Of a DNA stretch of 64,000 nt, positions 15,117 to 25,484 are shown piece by piece. Source of the DNA: Streptomyces tropicalis (GTDB lineage Bacteria > Actinomycetota > Actinomycetes > Streptomycetales > Streptomycetaceae); assembly GCF_029269835.1 (NCBI RefSeq), contig NZ_JARJBB010000001.1, positions 620,001 to 684,000 of the forward strand, written 5' to 3'. Within the stretch, counting starts at the first letter, position 1; every line of letters begins with the position of its first letter. Both the position numbers and the translations under genes were made by a program. The notes beneath the pieces were generated by a model. It made no database searches. It was given only the letters and a program-made list of their open reading frames with translations, and had not been told where the DNA came from.

Positions 15117-17767
15117 GCCAGGCGGGACAGTCGTGCCAGCGGCCGGGGTGCGGCGGGGCCTACGAGGACATGGGCGGCGGTGAGCTGTACTGCGACACCT
15201 GCGGTCTGGCGCCGGTCGTGGCGGCCTCGGGCTCCGGGGCGCAGCCGGGCGGCGACGGGCCCGGGGCGGGCCCGGTGGGGTCGCCGCCGACCGGCGCCAC
15301 GGGCGGCGGCCGGGACGGGCGGGGCTCCGCCGGCAGCGGCGGAACGCCGCCCAGCGGGCGCAGCGGGCGCACGTCGTCGCAGTCGTCGCGGTCGCGCCGC
15401 TCGGTCTCGGGCCGCATCTCCCGCTCGCTGTCGGGCGGCACCGGCGGCCGGTCGGTGTCGGTGCGCGGCTCGGACTCCGGCAGCGGCAGCACGGGCCGCA
15501 GCCGGCTGGGGGCCGGCCTGGTGCAGGTCCCGCAGGTGCCACGGCCCGATCCGCGCTCGGTGGTCCTGGAGAACCCGGAGGTGCCGGAGCGGAAGCGGTT
15601 CTGCTCGCGGCCCGACTGCGGGGCGCCGGTGGGGCGCGCCCGCGGGGACCGGCCGGGGCGCACGGAGGGTTTCTGCACCAAGTGCGGCCACCCGTACTCG
15701 TTCGTGCCGAAGCTGCGGGCCGGTGACATCGTGCACGGCCAGTACGAGGTCGCGGGCTGCCTGGCGCACGGCGGCCTGGGCTGGGTCTACCTCGCCGTGG
15801 ACCGGGCGGTGTCCGACCGGTGGGTGGTGCTCAAGGGCCTGCTCGACACCGGCGACCAGGACGCGATGGCGGCGGCGATCTCCGAGCGGCGCTTCCTCGC
15901 CGAGATCGAGCACGCCAACATCGTGCGGATCTACAACTTCGTGGAGCACCTGGACCAGCGCACCGGCTCCCTCGACGGCTACATCGTGATGGAGTACGTC
16001 GGCGGCAAGTCGCTGAAGGAGATCGCCAACTCCCGCCGCACCGCGGAGGGCAGCCGGGACCCTCTGCCGGTGGAGCAGGCGTGCGCGTACGGCATCGAGG
16101 CGCTGGAGGCGCTCGGGCACCTGCACAGCCGCAACCTGCTGTACTGCGACTTCAAGGTCGACAACGCCATCCAGACCGAGGACCAGCTCAAGCTGATCGA
16201 CATGGGCGCGGTGCGCCGGATGGACGACGACGAGTCGGCGATCTACGGCACGATCGGCTACCAGGCGCCGGAGGTCGCCGACACCGGCCCGTCGGTGGCG
16301 AGCGACCTGTACACCGTCGGCCGCACCCTGGCCGTCCTCACGTTCGACTTCCAGGGCTACACGAGCGTCTACGCCGACTCGCTGCCCGACCCGGACCACA
16401 TCGACGTCTTCCGGCGGTACGAGTCCTTCTACCGCCTGCTGGTGCGGGCGACGGACCCGGACCCGGCCCGCCGCTTCGCCTCCGCTCAGGAGATGGCCGA
16501 GCAGCTGACGGGGGTGCTGCGGGAGGTGGTCTCGCTGCAGAGCGGCCGTCCGCGGCCCGCGCTGTCGACCCTGTTCGGACCGGAACTGAAGGTCACCGAC
16601 GCGGAGTTGTTCCCGAAGCTCGACGGGGACGTGTCGCGGCTCGGCGGCCGCGTGCTGCCCGCGGGCGGGCGGCGCCGCTTCGCCCGGCTGCCGCTGGGTC
16701 CGGCGCCGGCCTCCCCCGGGACGCCGGCCGCCTCTCCGGGAGCCGCACCGGGCACGAGCGCCGCGGCCGGGACCGCCGGGCTCCCCCGGTGGTCCGAGGC
16801 GCCCGGCGGTGCCGCGCAGCCCGTGGACCTGGTGAAGCCCGTGCCCGCCCCGGCCGTGGCGCTCGCCCTGCCGGTGCCGCGGGTCGCGCCCTCGGACCCC
16901 AACGCGGGCTTCCTCGCGGGCCTGCTGGCCTCGGCGCCCGGCGAGCTGATCCACGCCCTGGCGGCCGCACCGTCGCCGTCGCCCGAGACGCGGCTGCGCA
17001 CGGTCCGCGCACGGCTGGAGACCGGCGACTCGGGGACCGCGCTGGAGGAGCTGGGCGCGCTGGAGGAGCAGGACCCGGACGACTGGCGGGTGGTCTGGTA
17101 CCGGGGCGTGGCCTCCCTGGTCACCGGCGACCACGGGGAGGCGGCGCTCGCCTTCGACGCGCTGTACGACGCCTTCCCCGGCGAGGTCGCGCCGAAGCTG
17201 GCGCTCGGCCTGTGCGCGGAGGTGCTGGGCCAGCTCGACAACGCGGCCGAGTACTACCGCCTGGTGTGGTCGACCGACCCGAGCCATGTCAGCGCCGCGT
17301 TCGGCCTGGCCCGCGTGCAGCTGGCCGCGGGCGACCGGCAGGGTGCCGTACGGACGCTGGAGTCGGTGCCGGAGTCGTCCATCCACTACACGGCCGCGCG
17401 GGTGGCCGCGGTGCGGGCCCGGCTGCGGCACCGCACGGCGGGCGCCGGCGACACGCCGTTCGCGGAGGACCTGACGGCGGCCGCCCGGCAGGTCGAGGCG
17501 CTGGAGGCGTACGGTCTGGACCCCGCGCGGCGGGAGCAGTTGTCCGCGGAAGTGCTCGGGTGTGCCCTGGACTGGATACTCTCCGGTGGTCAGGCCGCCG
17601 TCCCGGCCGCCCGGCGGGTGCTGCTCGGCAGCGAACTGGACGAGCGGGGGCTCCGCTTCGGCCTGGAGCGTTCGTACCGCACGCTGGCCCGGCTGGCGCC
17701 CGGCGGCGAGGAGAGGATCGACCTGGTGGAACGAGCCAACCGTTACCGCCCCCGGACGTGGGTGTAG
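15113..17767 (+). CDS. pknG: PknG-like Ser/Thr protein kinase with zinc ribbons and TPR domain
   Basis: 884 residues; ATG overlaps the previous stop and GAGGGGGGAG precedes it. Order: zinc ribbon with Cys8, 13, 27, 30; a Ser/Gly/Arg-rich linker; a second zinc module with Cys164, 169, 188, 191 next to the kinase, in the place of the rubredoxin-like module of mycobacterial PknG; kinase about 205-480; a Pro/Ala linker; and TPR-type helices about 625-880. Kinase motifs: glycine loop AHGGLGWVYLAVD (about 218), VAIK-equivalent VVLKGLL, catalytic loop YCDFKVDN (about 343; Tyr-Cys replaces His-Arg, as in PknG's own unusual loop), metal motif DMG (DFG variant), and GTIGYQAPE. It is cytosolic, with no membrane segment. 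Expected to phosphorylate an FHA partner and set glutamate/2-oxoglutarate flux; here the FHA gene at 20706 is a candidate partner. Confidence 0.88.
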   Translation: MSQAGQSCQRPGCGGAYEDMGGGELYCDTCGLAPVVAASGSGAQPGGDGPGAGPVGSPPTGATGGGRDGRGSAGSGGTPPSGRSGRTSSQSSRSRRSVSGRISRSLSGGTGGRSVSVRGSDSGSGSTGRSRLGAGLVQVPQVPRPDPRSVVLENPEVPERKRFCSRPDCGAPVGRARGDRPGRTEGFCTKCGHPYSFVPKLRAGDIVHGQYEVAGCLAHGGLGWVYLAVDRAVSDRWVVLKGLLDTGDQDAMAAAISERRFLAEIEHANIVRIYNFVEHLDQRTGSLDGYIVMEYVGGKSLKEIANSRRTAEGSRDPLPVEQACAYGIEALEALGHLHSRNLLYCDFKVDNAIQTEDQLKLIDMGAVRRMDDDESAIYGTIGYQAPEVADTGPSVASDLYTVGRTLAVLTFDFQGYTSVYADSLPDPDHIDVFRRYESFYRLLVRATDPDPARRFASAQEMAEQLTGVLREVVSLQSGRPRPALSTLFGPELKVTDAELFPKLDGDVSRLGGRVLPAGGRRRFARLPLGPAPASPGTPAASPGAAPGTSAAAGTAGLPRWSEAPGGAAQPVDLVKPVPAPAVALALPVPRVAPSDPNAGFLAGLLASAPGELIHALAAAPSPSPETRLRTVRARLETGDSGTALEELGALEEQDPDDWRVVWYRGVASLVTGDHGEAALAFDALYDAFPGEVAPKLALGLCAEVLGQLDNAAEYYRLVWSTDPSHVSAAFGLARVQLAAGDRQGAVRTLESVPESSIHYTAARVAAVRARLRHRTAGAGDTPFAEDLTAAARQVEALEAYGLDPARREQLSAEVLGCALDWILSGGQAAVPAARRVLLGSELDERGLRFGLERSYRTLARLAPGGEERIDLVERANRYRPRTWV

Positions 17768-17770
17768 TTG

Positions 17771-19126
17771 ATGTCCCAGATGCACCAGTTGTCCACCTGC
17801 CCGAGCTGCACCGAGCCGCTCGAGTCGGGTGACCGTTTCTGCGGCGCCTGCGGATACGACCTGTCCGCGGCCGCCGCGCCGGCGGGAGACCCGCAGGCGC
17901 TCACCACGGGCGAGCCCGGGGTCCCGCGCCCCGCCTCTCCGGAGGACCGGGCCGCGTGGCCCGACGCGCCCCCGGCGGGCGGCGCCGGCGGTCCGGAGCC
18001 GGCCCATTCGCCCACCGACCTGCCGGGCACCGACTCCGGCGGCTCCCCGCTGTCCGCGGTCCCGCCGCCCTCCGGCGGCTCCCCGGAGCCCACCGGCCAG
18101 GGCGTGCGCTTCGACCGGCCTGCGGAGCCCGAGGAGTACCCGCTGCAGGCACCGGACCCCCGCGCGACCGCCCCCGACGACCCCGACGACCCGGTCACCG
18201 CCGGTGAGGGCGCCGCGGTGTGCGTCGCCTGCCGGGCGGGCCGCGTCGACGGCGACGGCTACTGCGAGAACTGCGGGCACGCCCAGCCCCGCGAACGCGA
18301 CCACATGGAGCAGGAGTCGGGCCCGATCGCGGCGGTCAGCGACCGGGGGCTGCGCCACCACCGCAACGAGGACGCCTTCACGGTCGCCCGCACCGCGCTG
18401 CCGGACGGCTCCCCCGCCTGCATGGCGATCGTCTGCGACGGCGTCTCCTCGGCGACCCGGCCCGACGACGCCTCACTGGCCGCCGCGCAGACGGCCGGCG
18501 CGTCCCTGCTGGCGTCGCTCCCCCGCGGCACCCACCCGCAGCAGGCCCTGCACGAGGCGATCGTCGCCGCCTCGCACGCGGTCGACGCGCTCGCCGAGGA
18601 GCCGGCGACGGCCCGCGAGCACGCACCGCACCAGAACGCCCCGGCCTGCACCCTCGTCGGCGCCGTCGTCACCTCCGGCCTGCTGGTCGTCGGCTGGGTC
18701 GGCGACAGCCGGGCGTACTGGGTCCCGGAGGACCGCAGTTCACCCCCCGCCCGGCTCACCGAGGACGACTCCTGGGCCGCGCAGATGGTCGCCGCGGGCC
18801 TGATGAGCGAGGCGGAGGCGTACGCCGACGAGCGCGCCCACGCGATCACCGGCTGGCTCGGCGCGGACGCCTACGAACTGGAGCCGCACACCGCATCGTT
18901 CAAGCCCGACCGGCCCGGCGTGGTGGTGGTCTGCACGGACGGACTGTGGAACTACGCCGAGACGGCCGAGGAGATGGCCGAGGTCGTGCCGGCGGACGTG
19001 GCCGTCCACCCGCTGCACAGCGCCCGGGTCCTGGTCGGGCACGCCCTCGACGGCGGGGGCCACGACAACGTAACAGTGGCCGTCCTGCCGTTCCCGGCCC
19101 CCTCGCAGGGGGCAGGATCGGCCTGA
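17771..19126 (+). CDS. PP2C-family Ser/Thr phosphatase with two zinc ribbons
   Basis: 451 residues. ATG 17771 is three bases after the pknG stop; TTG 17768 is an alternative one codon longer. A zinc ribbon (Cys10, 13, 24, 27) opens the protein, a Pro-rich linker of about 120 residues follows, then a second ribbon (Cys151, 154, 166, 169) and a PP2C domain from about 185 to 445. Metal-binding residues are intact: RNEDAF, VCDGVSS, CTDGLW and GHDNVTVAV; VGWVGDSRAYW is also canonical. It should remove phosphates placed by the adjacent PknG-like kinase. Kinase, phosphatase and the FHA protein in this island share the ribbon-linker-domain design. Close spacing and coupling indicate one transcript with pknG. 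Confidence 0.9.
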   Translation: MSQMHQLSTCPSCTEPLESGDRFCGACGYDLSAAAAPAGDPQALTTGEPGVPRPASPEDRAAWPDAPPAGGAGGPEPAHSPTDLPGTDSGGSPLSAVPPPSGGSPEPTGQGVRFDRPAEPEEYPLQAPDPRATAPDDPDDPVTAGEGAAVCVACRAGRVDGDGYCENCGHAQPRERDHMEQESGPIAAVSDRGLRHHRNEDAFTVARTALPDGSPACMAIVCDGVSSATRPDDASLAAAQTAGASLLASLPRGTHPQQALHEAIVAASHAVDALAEEPATAREHAPHQNAPACTLVGAVVTSGLLVVGWVGDSRAYWVPEDRSSPPARLTEDDSWAAQMVAAGLMSEAEAYADERAHAITGWLGADAYELEPHTASFKPDRPGVVVVCTDGLWNYAETAEEMAEVVPADVAVHPLHSARVLVGHALDGGGHDNVTVAVLPFPAPSQGAGSA

Positions 19127-19265
19127 GGGACACGCCGGGCGCGACGACGGGACGGTCCGGCGCGCCCTCGGCACGGGGAAGTTCCGCGGGACCGGAGGGG
19201 ACCGGTCCGCTCAGTCGCCGGCTGTCCCCCGCTCGCGGGGGTTCTCGAGGGGGATCCGATCAGGC

Positions 19266-20612
19266 ATGGCCAATCTGTCGAAATCGAACGTGCCGCAGTT
19301 CTCGGTGGACGTGTACCAGAACGCGTACCTGCCCGAGGGCGGCCGTGAGGTCAACGCGATCGTCACGGTGACCGCGACCGGCGGCGGCACGGTGGGCAGC
19401 GCGGTCACCGCGCCCCGCACGTACGCGCCGGGCCGGGGACCGTCCGCGGCCGTGGCGATCATGGTCGACTGCTCCGGCTCGATGGACTATCCGCCGACCA
19501 AGATGCGCAACGCGCGCGACGCCACGGCCGCCGCCGTCGACACCCTGCGCGACGGCGTGCACTTCGCGGTGATCGGCGGCACCCACGTCGCCACCGAGGT
19601 CTACCCGGGCGGCGGCCGCCTCGCGGTCGCCGACGCCACCACTCGCGCCCAGGCCAAGCAGGCGCTGCGCAAGCTCGGCGCGGGCGGCGGCACCGCGATC
19701 GGCACCTGGCTGCGGCTGGCCGACCGGCTGCTGGCCTCCGCCGACGCGGACATCCGGCACGGCATCCTGCTCACCGACGGCCGCAACGAGCACGAGTCGG
19801 CCGCGGACCTCCGGGCCACGCTGGACGCCTGCGCCGGCCGCTTCACCTGCGACGCCCGCGGCGTGGGCACCGACTGGGAAGTGAAAGAAGTCACAGGGGT
19901 CGCCTCCGCGCTCCTCGGCACCGCGGACATCGTCGCCGACCCGGCCGCGCTGGCCGCCGACTTCACGCAGATGATGGAGACGGCGATGGGCAAGGAGGTG
20001 GCGGACGTCGCCCTGCGGGTGTGGACGCCGGTCGGCACCGCCATCCGGTTCGTCAAGCAGGTCGCCCCCACCGTCGAGGACCTCACCGGCCGCCGCACCG
20101 AGGCCGGACCCCGCGCGGGCGACTACCCCACCGGCTCCTGGGGCGACGAGTCCCGCGACTACCACCTCTGCGTGGAGGTTCCCGCCGCGGGTGTCGGCCA
20201 GGAGATGCTGGCCGCCCGGGTCTCCCTGGTCGTCCCGCAGCCGGACGGGACGGCGCGGAGCCTCGGCACCCCGGGCCTGGTGCGGGCGGTGTGGACCGAC
20301 GACATGACGGCCTCGACCTCGATCAGCCCGCAGGTCGCGCACTACACCGGCCAGGCCGAGCTGGCCCACGCGATCCAGCAGGGCCTCGACCTCCGCAAAG
20401 CAGGTGATTTCGACGGGGCGACGGCCAAGCTGGGCCGCGCGGTCCAGCTCGCCAGTGCCTCCGGGAACGCGGATACTGCGAAATTGCTTGCGAAGGTGGT
20501 GGACGTGGTCGACGCCGCGACGGGTACTGTGCGACTGAAGGCGAAGGTCGCCGAGGCGGACGAGATGACTCTCGAAACACGGTCCACCAAGACCGTCCGC
20601 GTGAAGAAGTGA
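19266..20612 (+). CDS. VWA-domain protein of the signalling island
   Basis: 448 residues, ATG with GAGGGGGATC upstream; cytosolic, no signal peptide. An N-terminal beta domain (MANLSKSNVPQFSVDVYQN) resembles the start of many stress-related VWA proteins. The VWA domain (about 58-235) has an intact metal-ion-dependent adhesion site: DCSGS at about 67-71, the Thr in GGGTAIGTW, and LTDGRNEHE. A beta-rich domain follows (about 240-350), then a C-terminal helical segment (QQGLDLRKAGDFDGATAKLG) resembling a TPR pair. VWA domains usually scaffold metal-dependent complexes; here it probably binds the kinase, phosphatase or FHA partner. It is 139 bases after the phosphatase gene and 93 bases before the FHA gene. 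Confidence 0.85.
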   Translation: MANLSKSNVPQFSVDVYQNAYLPEGGREVNAIVTVTATGGGTVGSAVTAPRTYAPGRGPSAAVAIMVDCSGSMDYPPTKMRNARDATAAAVDTLRDGVHFAVIGGTHVATEVYPGGGRLAVADATTRAQAKQALRKLGAGGGTAIGTWLRLADRLLASADADIRHGILLTDGRNEHESAADLRATLDACAGRFTCDARGVGTDWEVKEVTGVASALLGTADIVADPAALAADFTQMMETAMGKEVADVALRVWTPVGTAIRFVKQVAPTVEDLTGRRTEAGPRAGDYPTGSWGDESRDYHLCVEVPAAGVGQEMLAARVSLVVPQPDGTARSLGTPGLVRAVWTDDMTASTSISPQVAHYTGQAELAHAIQQGLDLRKAGDFDGATAKLGRAVQLASASGNADTAKLLAKVVDVVDAATGTVRLKAKVAEADEMTLETRSTKTVRVKK

Positions 20613-20705
20613 CCTGGCCCGACACCGACACGCAACGAACCCGGCCCCTCGGGGTGGGAGAAATCCGGCCACCGCGGCCGGACAAGGAGAGGGGGAAGCG
20701 CCGAC

Positions 20706-21941
20706 ATGCCGACCTGCCCGAACGGACACCAGTCGGGTTCCGACGACTGGTGCGAGGTCTGCGGTCACCGCATGGCCGGTGCCGTGCCGCCGCCTCCCCC
20801 GCCGCCCCCGGCCGGGGGCTACGGCTTCCCGCCCGCCCCGGGCCCCGGAGGCATGCACGGCGCACCCGGGGGACGCCCGCCGGTCCCGGAGCCCGAGCTC
20901 TGCCCGCAGTGCCGCACGCCCCGCGAGGGCGGCGCGCCGTTCTGCGAGGAGTGCCGGTGGAACTTCCTGACCAACACGGCGACGTCCTACACCCCGGCCG
21001 CGCCGGCCCCGCCGGCCCCGGCGCCGGGCACACGCTTCCCGCAGCCTCCCGGCCCGTCCTTCGGCGGTGACGCCTTCGACTACCAGGGCTCGCGCCCGTC
21101 GCAGGTGAACCGTCCCGCCGAGCCGATCCCGCCGGGTCCGCCCTTCGGCGGCGAGCCGTCGGGCCGCCCCGGACCGGCCTTCGGCGACCCGGGCCCGTCC
21201 GGGCCGTCCCACTTCGGCCCGGACCCGTCGCGCATGCCTCCGCCGCCCGGGCCGACGCCGCCCGCCGGTCCGGGGGCGACGGGGGGCGCCCCGCAGGCGT
21301 TCCAGTCGTCCGGGCCGCCGGCCCCGCCCGCGTTCCCGCAGGAGACGAACCGGCCGCAGCAGGGCGGACCGTCCTTCGGCGGGGACGACGACTGGGTGAT
21401 CTCGCCGCCGTCCACGGGCCCGTCCGGCCCCGGCCGGGGCGGTGGCCCCGGCGGCTACGGCTTCCCGCAGCCCGGGTCCCCGCAGGCACCGTCCGCGCCC
21501 GGCTTCCCCCAGCAGCCGCCGCAGCCGTCGACCTGGACCGCGACGATCGGTCCGGACCGCGACTACTTCATGGCGATGATGCACCGCTCCGGACCGGAGG
21601 CTGCGGGCCTGAACCTGCCGGCCTACTCGCCCGAGCAGCAGCGCACGCTCACCGGCAACCAGGTCACCATCGGCCGCCGCCGGCACTCCACCGGCGACAC
21701 CCCGGACATCGACCTGTCGGTGCCGCCGGAGGACCCGGGCGTCTCGCACCAGCACGCGGTGCTGGTCCAGCAGCCGGACGGCACCTGGGCGGTCGTCGAC
21801 CAGAACTCGACGAACGGCACCACGGTCAACGGCGGCGAGGAATCGATCCAGCCGTTCGTGCCGGTCCCCCTCCAGGACGGGGACCGGGTCCACGTGGGCG
21901 CCTGGACGACGATCACCGTCCGGCGCGGGCCCGGCGCCTGA
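20706..21941 (+). CDS. FHA-domain protein with double zinc ribbon
   Basis: 411 residues, ATG with AAGGAGAGGGGG upstream. Two small Cys modules open the protein: MPTCPNGHQSGSDDWCEVCG (residues 1-20) and CPQCRTPREGGAPFCEECRW (about 66-85). A Pro/Gly-rich disordered linker of over 200 residues leads to a C-terminal FHA domain at about 312-410 with IGRRRHS, the GVSHQHA phosphothreonine-loop motif and DQNSTNGTTVNG. FHA domains bind phosphothreonine peptides, so this is the probable reader of PknG phosphorylation, comparable to mycobacterial GarA but larger and not an obvious GarA orthologue. It ends the same-strand island. Confidence 0.9.
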   Translation: MPTCPNGHQSGSDDWCEVCGHRMAGAVPPPPPPPPAGGYGFPPAPGPGGMHGAPGGRPPVPEPELCPQCRTPREGGAPFCEECRWNFLTNTATSYTPAAPAPPAPAPGTRFPQPPGPSFGGDAFDYQGSRPSQVNRPAEPIPPGPPFGGEPSGRPGPAFGDPGPSGPSHFGPDPSRMPPPPGPTPPAGPGATGGAPQAFQSSGPPAPPAFPQETNRPQQGGPSFGGDDDWVISPPSTGPSGPGRGGGPGGYGFPQPGSPQAPSAPGFPQQPPQPSTWTATIGPDRDYFMAMMHRSGPEAAGLNLPAYSPEQQRTLTGNQVTIGRRRHSTGDTPDIDLSVPPEDPGVSHQHAVLVQQPDGTWAVVDQNSTNGTTVNGGEESIQPFVPVPLQDGDRVHVGAWTTITVRRGPGA

Positions 21942-22042
21942 GCCGTGGGAGGGGCCGGTGCACGGCCCCTCCGCGGCCCGGTCCGCCTGCCCGTCCCCGC
22001 CGACCACCGGTACCCGCTCCGGTCGTCTGAGACCATGGACGG

Positions 22043-22447
22043 GTGAATGAGATTCGGCGCGGCACGCTTCAGGAGCAGACCTTCTACGAGCAGGTCGGCG
22101 GGGAGGAGACCTTCCGCCGGCTGGTCCACCGCTTCTACGAGGGTGTCGCCCAGGATCCGGTCCTCCGGCCGATGTATCCCGAGGAGGACCTGGGCCCGGC
22201 CGAGGAGCGTCTGCGGCTGTTCCTGATGCAGTACTGGGGCGGTCCGACCACCTACGGCGAGCAGCGCGGCCACCCCCGCCTGCGGATGCGGCACGCCCCC
22301 TTCACCGTGGACCGTGCGGCGCACGACGCCTGGCTGAAGCACATGCGGGAAGCCGTCGAGGAATTGGGCCTGCCCCCGGAGCACGAGCAGACGCTCTGGA
22401 ACTATCTGACGTACGCGGCGGCCTCGATGGTGAACACGCCGGAGTGA
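22043..22447 (+). CDS. glbO: Group II truncated haemoglobin (GlbO-like)
   Basis: 134 residues, GTG start without a visible ribosome-binding site, so possibly leaderless. Heme-pocket residues match group II globins: Tyr B10 in LVHRFYEGV, proximal His in LRMRHAPF, and Trp G8 in AHDAWLKHM. It should bind oxygen or NO in the cytosol; in actinobacteria a role in NO/peroxide protection is reported. About 100 bases separate it from the FHA gene and it is probably expressed independently. It is convergent with the gene at 22514. Confidence 0.88.
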   Translation: MNEIRRGTLQEQTFYEQVGGEETFRRLVHRFYEGVAQDPVLRPMYPEEDLGPAEERLRLFLMQYWGGPTTYGEQRGHPRLRMRHAPFTVDRAAHDAWLKHMREAVEELGLPPEHEQTLWNYLTYAAASMVNTPE

Positions 22448-22513
22448 GGCGCTGCCGCCCCGCCCGCGGGCCGCACGGACGCCCGGGCCGCATGCGGCCC
22501 GGGTCCTGCCGGG

Positions 22514-23209
22514 TCAGCGCACGCTGACGCCCAGCGCGCCGAGCCCCGCCCGTCGTACCGCGATCGACCCGTACGGCGTGCGCAGCCGCAGCCACGCGCC
22601 CGAGGAGTACAGTCCGAGCGCGGTCCCGTCCCCGCCGCCGGCGCCGTCCGGCGCCGGCCGCAGGAAGCCCAGCGACTGCGCCGCGTGCACGGCCCGCAAC
22701 GGCAGCTGCGTCGGTTCGAGCGTGCGGGACCAGATCTCCCGCCCCATCCGGTCGAGTTCGGCCCGGGTGCGGTGCTCGGTGGCCAGCTCACCGGTCCGCG
22801 TCCGGAACTCGGCGACGGCCTCGGCCACCGCCGCCCGCAGCGACTCCGCACGCGGCAGCCCCGGTTCCGGGCGCCAGCCGCCGCGCGGGGGCAGCACGCC
22901 CGCCCACGGCGGTCCGGTGACCGCGGCCGGTACACCGGCGGTGGCCGCCCGCTCCTCCACCGACTCCAGCAGCTCGCCCGCGGAGACGGTGACGTCGAGG
23001 GTGACGTCGAGCCCGTGCTCGTAGGGCTTCGCCAGCCGCACCGCACGCACGGCCAGCACCTCGAAGGACGCCGGCCGGCCGAACACCGCGAGCGCGGTGC
23101 CCGCCGCCTGCAGGCGCACGGCGGCGGACCGGTCGTAGTGGAGCAGCCGGCCGAGGAAGCCCGCGAGGTCCGCTGCCTCCGTCTCGTCGGCGAGGTGGAG
23201 GACCGTCAT
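22514..23209 (-). CDS. Conserved hypothetical protein following the thioesterase
   Basis: 231 residues, ATG at 23207-23209 overlapping the thioesterase stop (ATGA), so the two are translationally coupled. I recognise no domain. The N-terminal half (MTVLHLADETEAADLAGFLG, then RLQAAGTALAVFGRPASFEV and a beta-rich stretch) resembles a small alpha/beta fold, and the second half is helical with a central AELDRMGREIWSRTLEPTQL segment. It is cytosolic, without Cys clusters or membrane segments. Its place downstream of ettA and the thioesterase is the only functional clue. Confidence 0.8.
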   Translation of the reverse strand: MTVLHLADETEAADLAGFLGRLLHYDRSAAVRLQAAGTALAVFGRPASFEVLAVRAVRLAKPYEHGLDVTLDVTVSAGELLESVEERAATAGVPAAVTGPPWAGVLPPRGGWRPEPGLPRAESLRAAVAEAVAEFRTRTGELATEHRTRAELDRMGREIWSRTLEPTQLPLRAVHAAQSLGFLRPAPDGAGGGDGTALGLYSSGAWLRLRTPYGSIAVRRAGLGALGVSVR

Positions 23210-23625
23210 GCGGCGACGGCCTCCTCCTCGGCGCCGGCGTCGTCCCGGTACTCCTGGAGGAACTCGCGCTCCTCCGCGGTGATCCGGCGCGGCCGCTGCG
23301 CCTCGAAGTCGAACGGCACGATCACCGTCGACGCCCGCACGTAGACCTGGTCGCCGTCCTTCACCTCGTAGGTGAGGGTGAAGGACGCCGCCCGGATCTC
23401 GGTGACCCACAGCTCGATGTCGACCGGCGCGTGCCGGTGGACGAGCTGCCGCTTGTAGTCGATCTCGTGGCGCGCCACCACGGACCCCTGCTGGAAGTCC
23501 TTGTCCGGGCGGAACAGGAAGTCGATACGGGCCTCCTCCAGATAGCGGAGGAACACCACGTTGTTCACGTGGCCGTACGCGTCCATGTCCGCCCAGCGCA
23601 GCGGGCAGCGGTAGGTGTGCCGCAA
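23206..23625 (-). CDS. Hotdog-fold acyl-CoA thioesterase (4HBT/YbgC type)
   Basis: 139 residues. The start is taken as TTG at 23623-23625, two bases after the ettA stop, because RHTYRCPLRWADMDAYGHVN is the usual N-terminus; the longer open frame runs antiparallel to ettA and is not credible. The hotdog motif WADMDAYGHVNNVVFLRYLEEAR (about 11-33) contains the catalytic Asp and the His-Val-Asn-Asn signature. It should hydrolyse short or aromatic acyl-CoA thioesters in the cytosol. It is sandwiched between ettA and a hypothetical gene with overlaps on both sides, so the three are one operon. Confidence 0.85.
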   Translation of the reverse strand: MRHTYRCPLRWADMDAYGHVNNVVFLRYLEEARIDFLFRPDKDFQQGSVVARHEIDYKRQLVHRHAPVDIELWVTEIRAASFTLTYEVKDGDQVYVRASTVIVPFDFEAQRPRRITAEEREFLQEYRDDAGAEEEAVAA

Positions 23626-23627
23626 GA

Positions 23628-25292
<1,665 letters not shown>

Positions 25293-25484
25293 GAGAAACC
25301 GTCCGGCAGCTTGAAATCTGGCAGTGGGCAGATACACCCCATCTTGCCGTACGGCCGGCCGCGGGCGGAAACCCGCATGATCCGAGGGCTCTGACCTGGG
25401 GTTTCTCCGCAGGGTAGGGGCCGCCTGGCCCGCGGACCGGCCCCGGACCGGCCCCGGAGCGGGGATCCGGAGCGGGGGGTGCGG

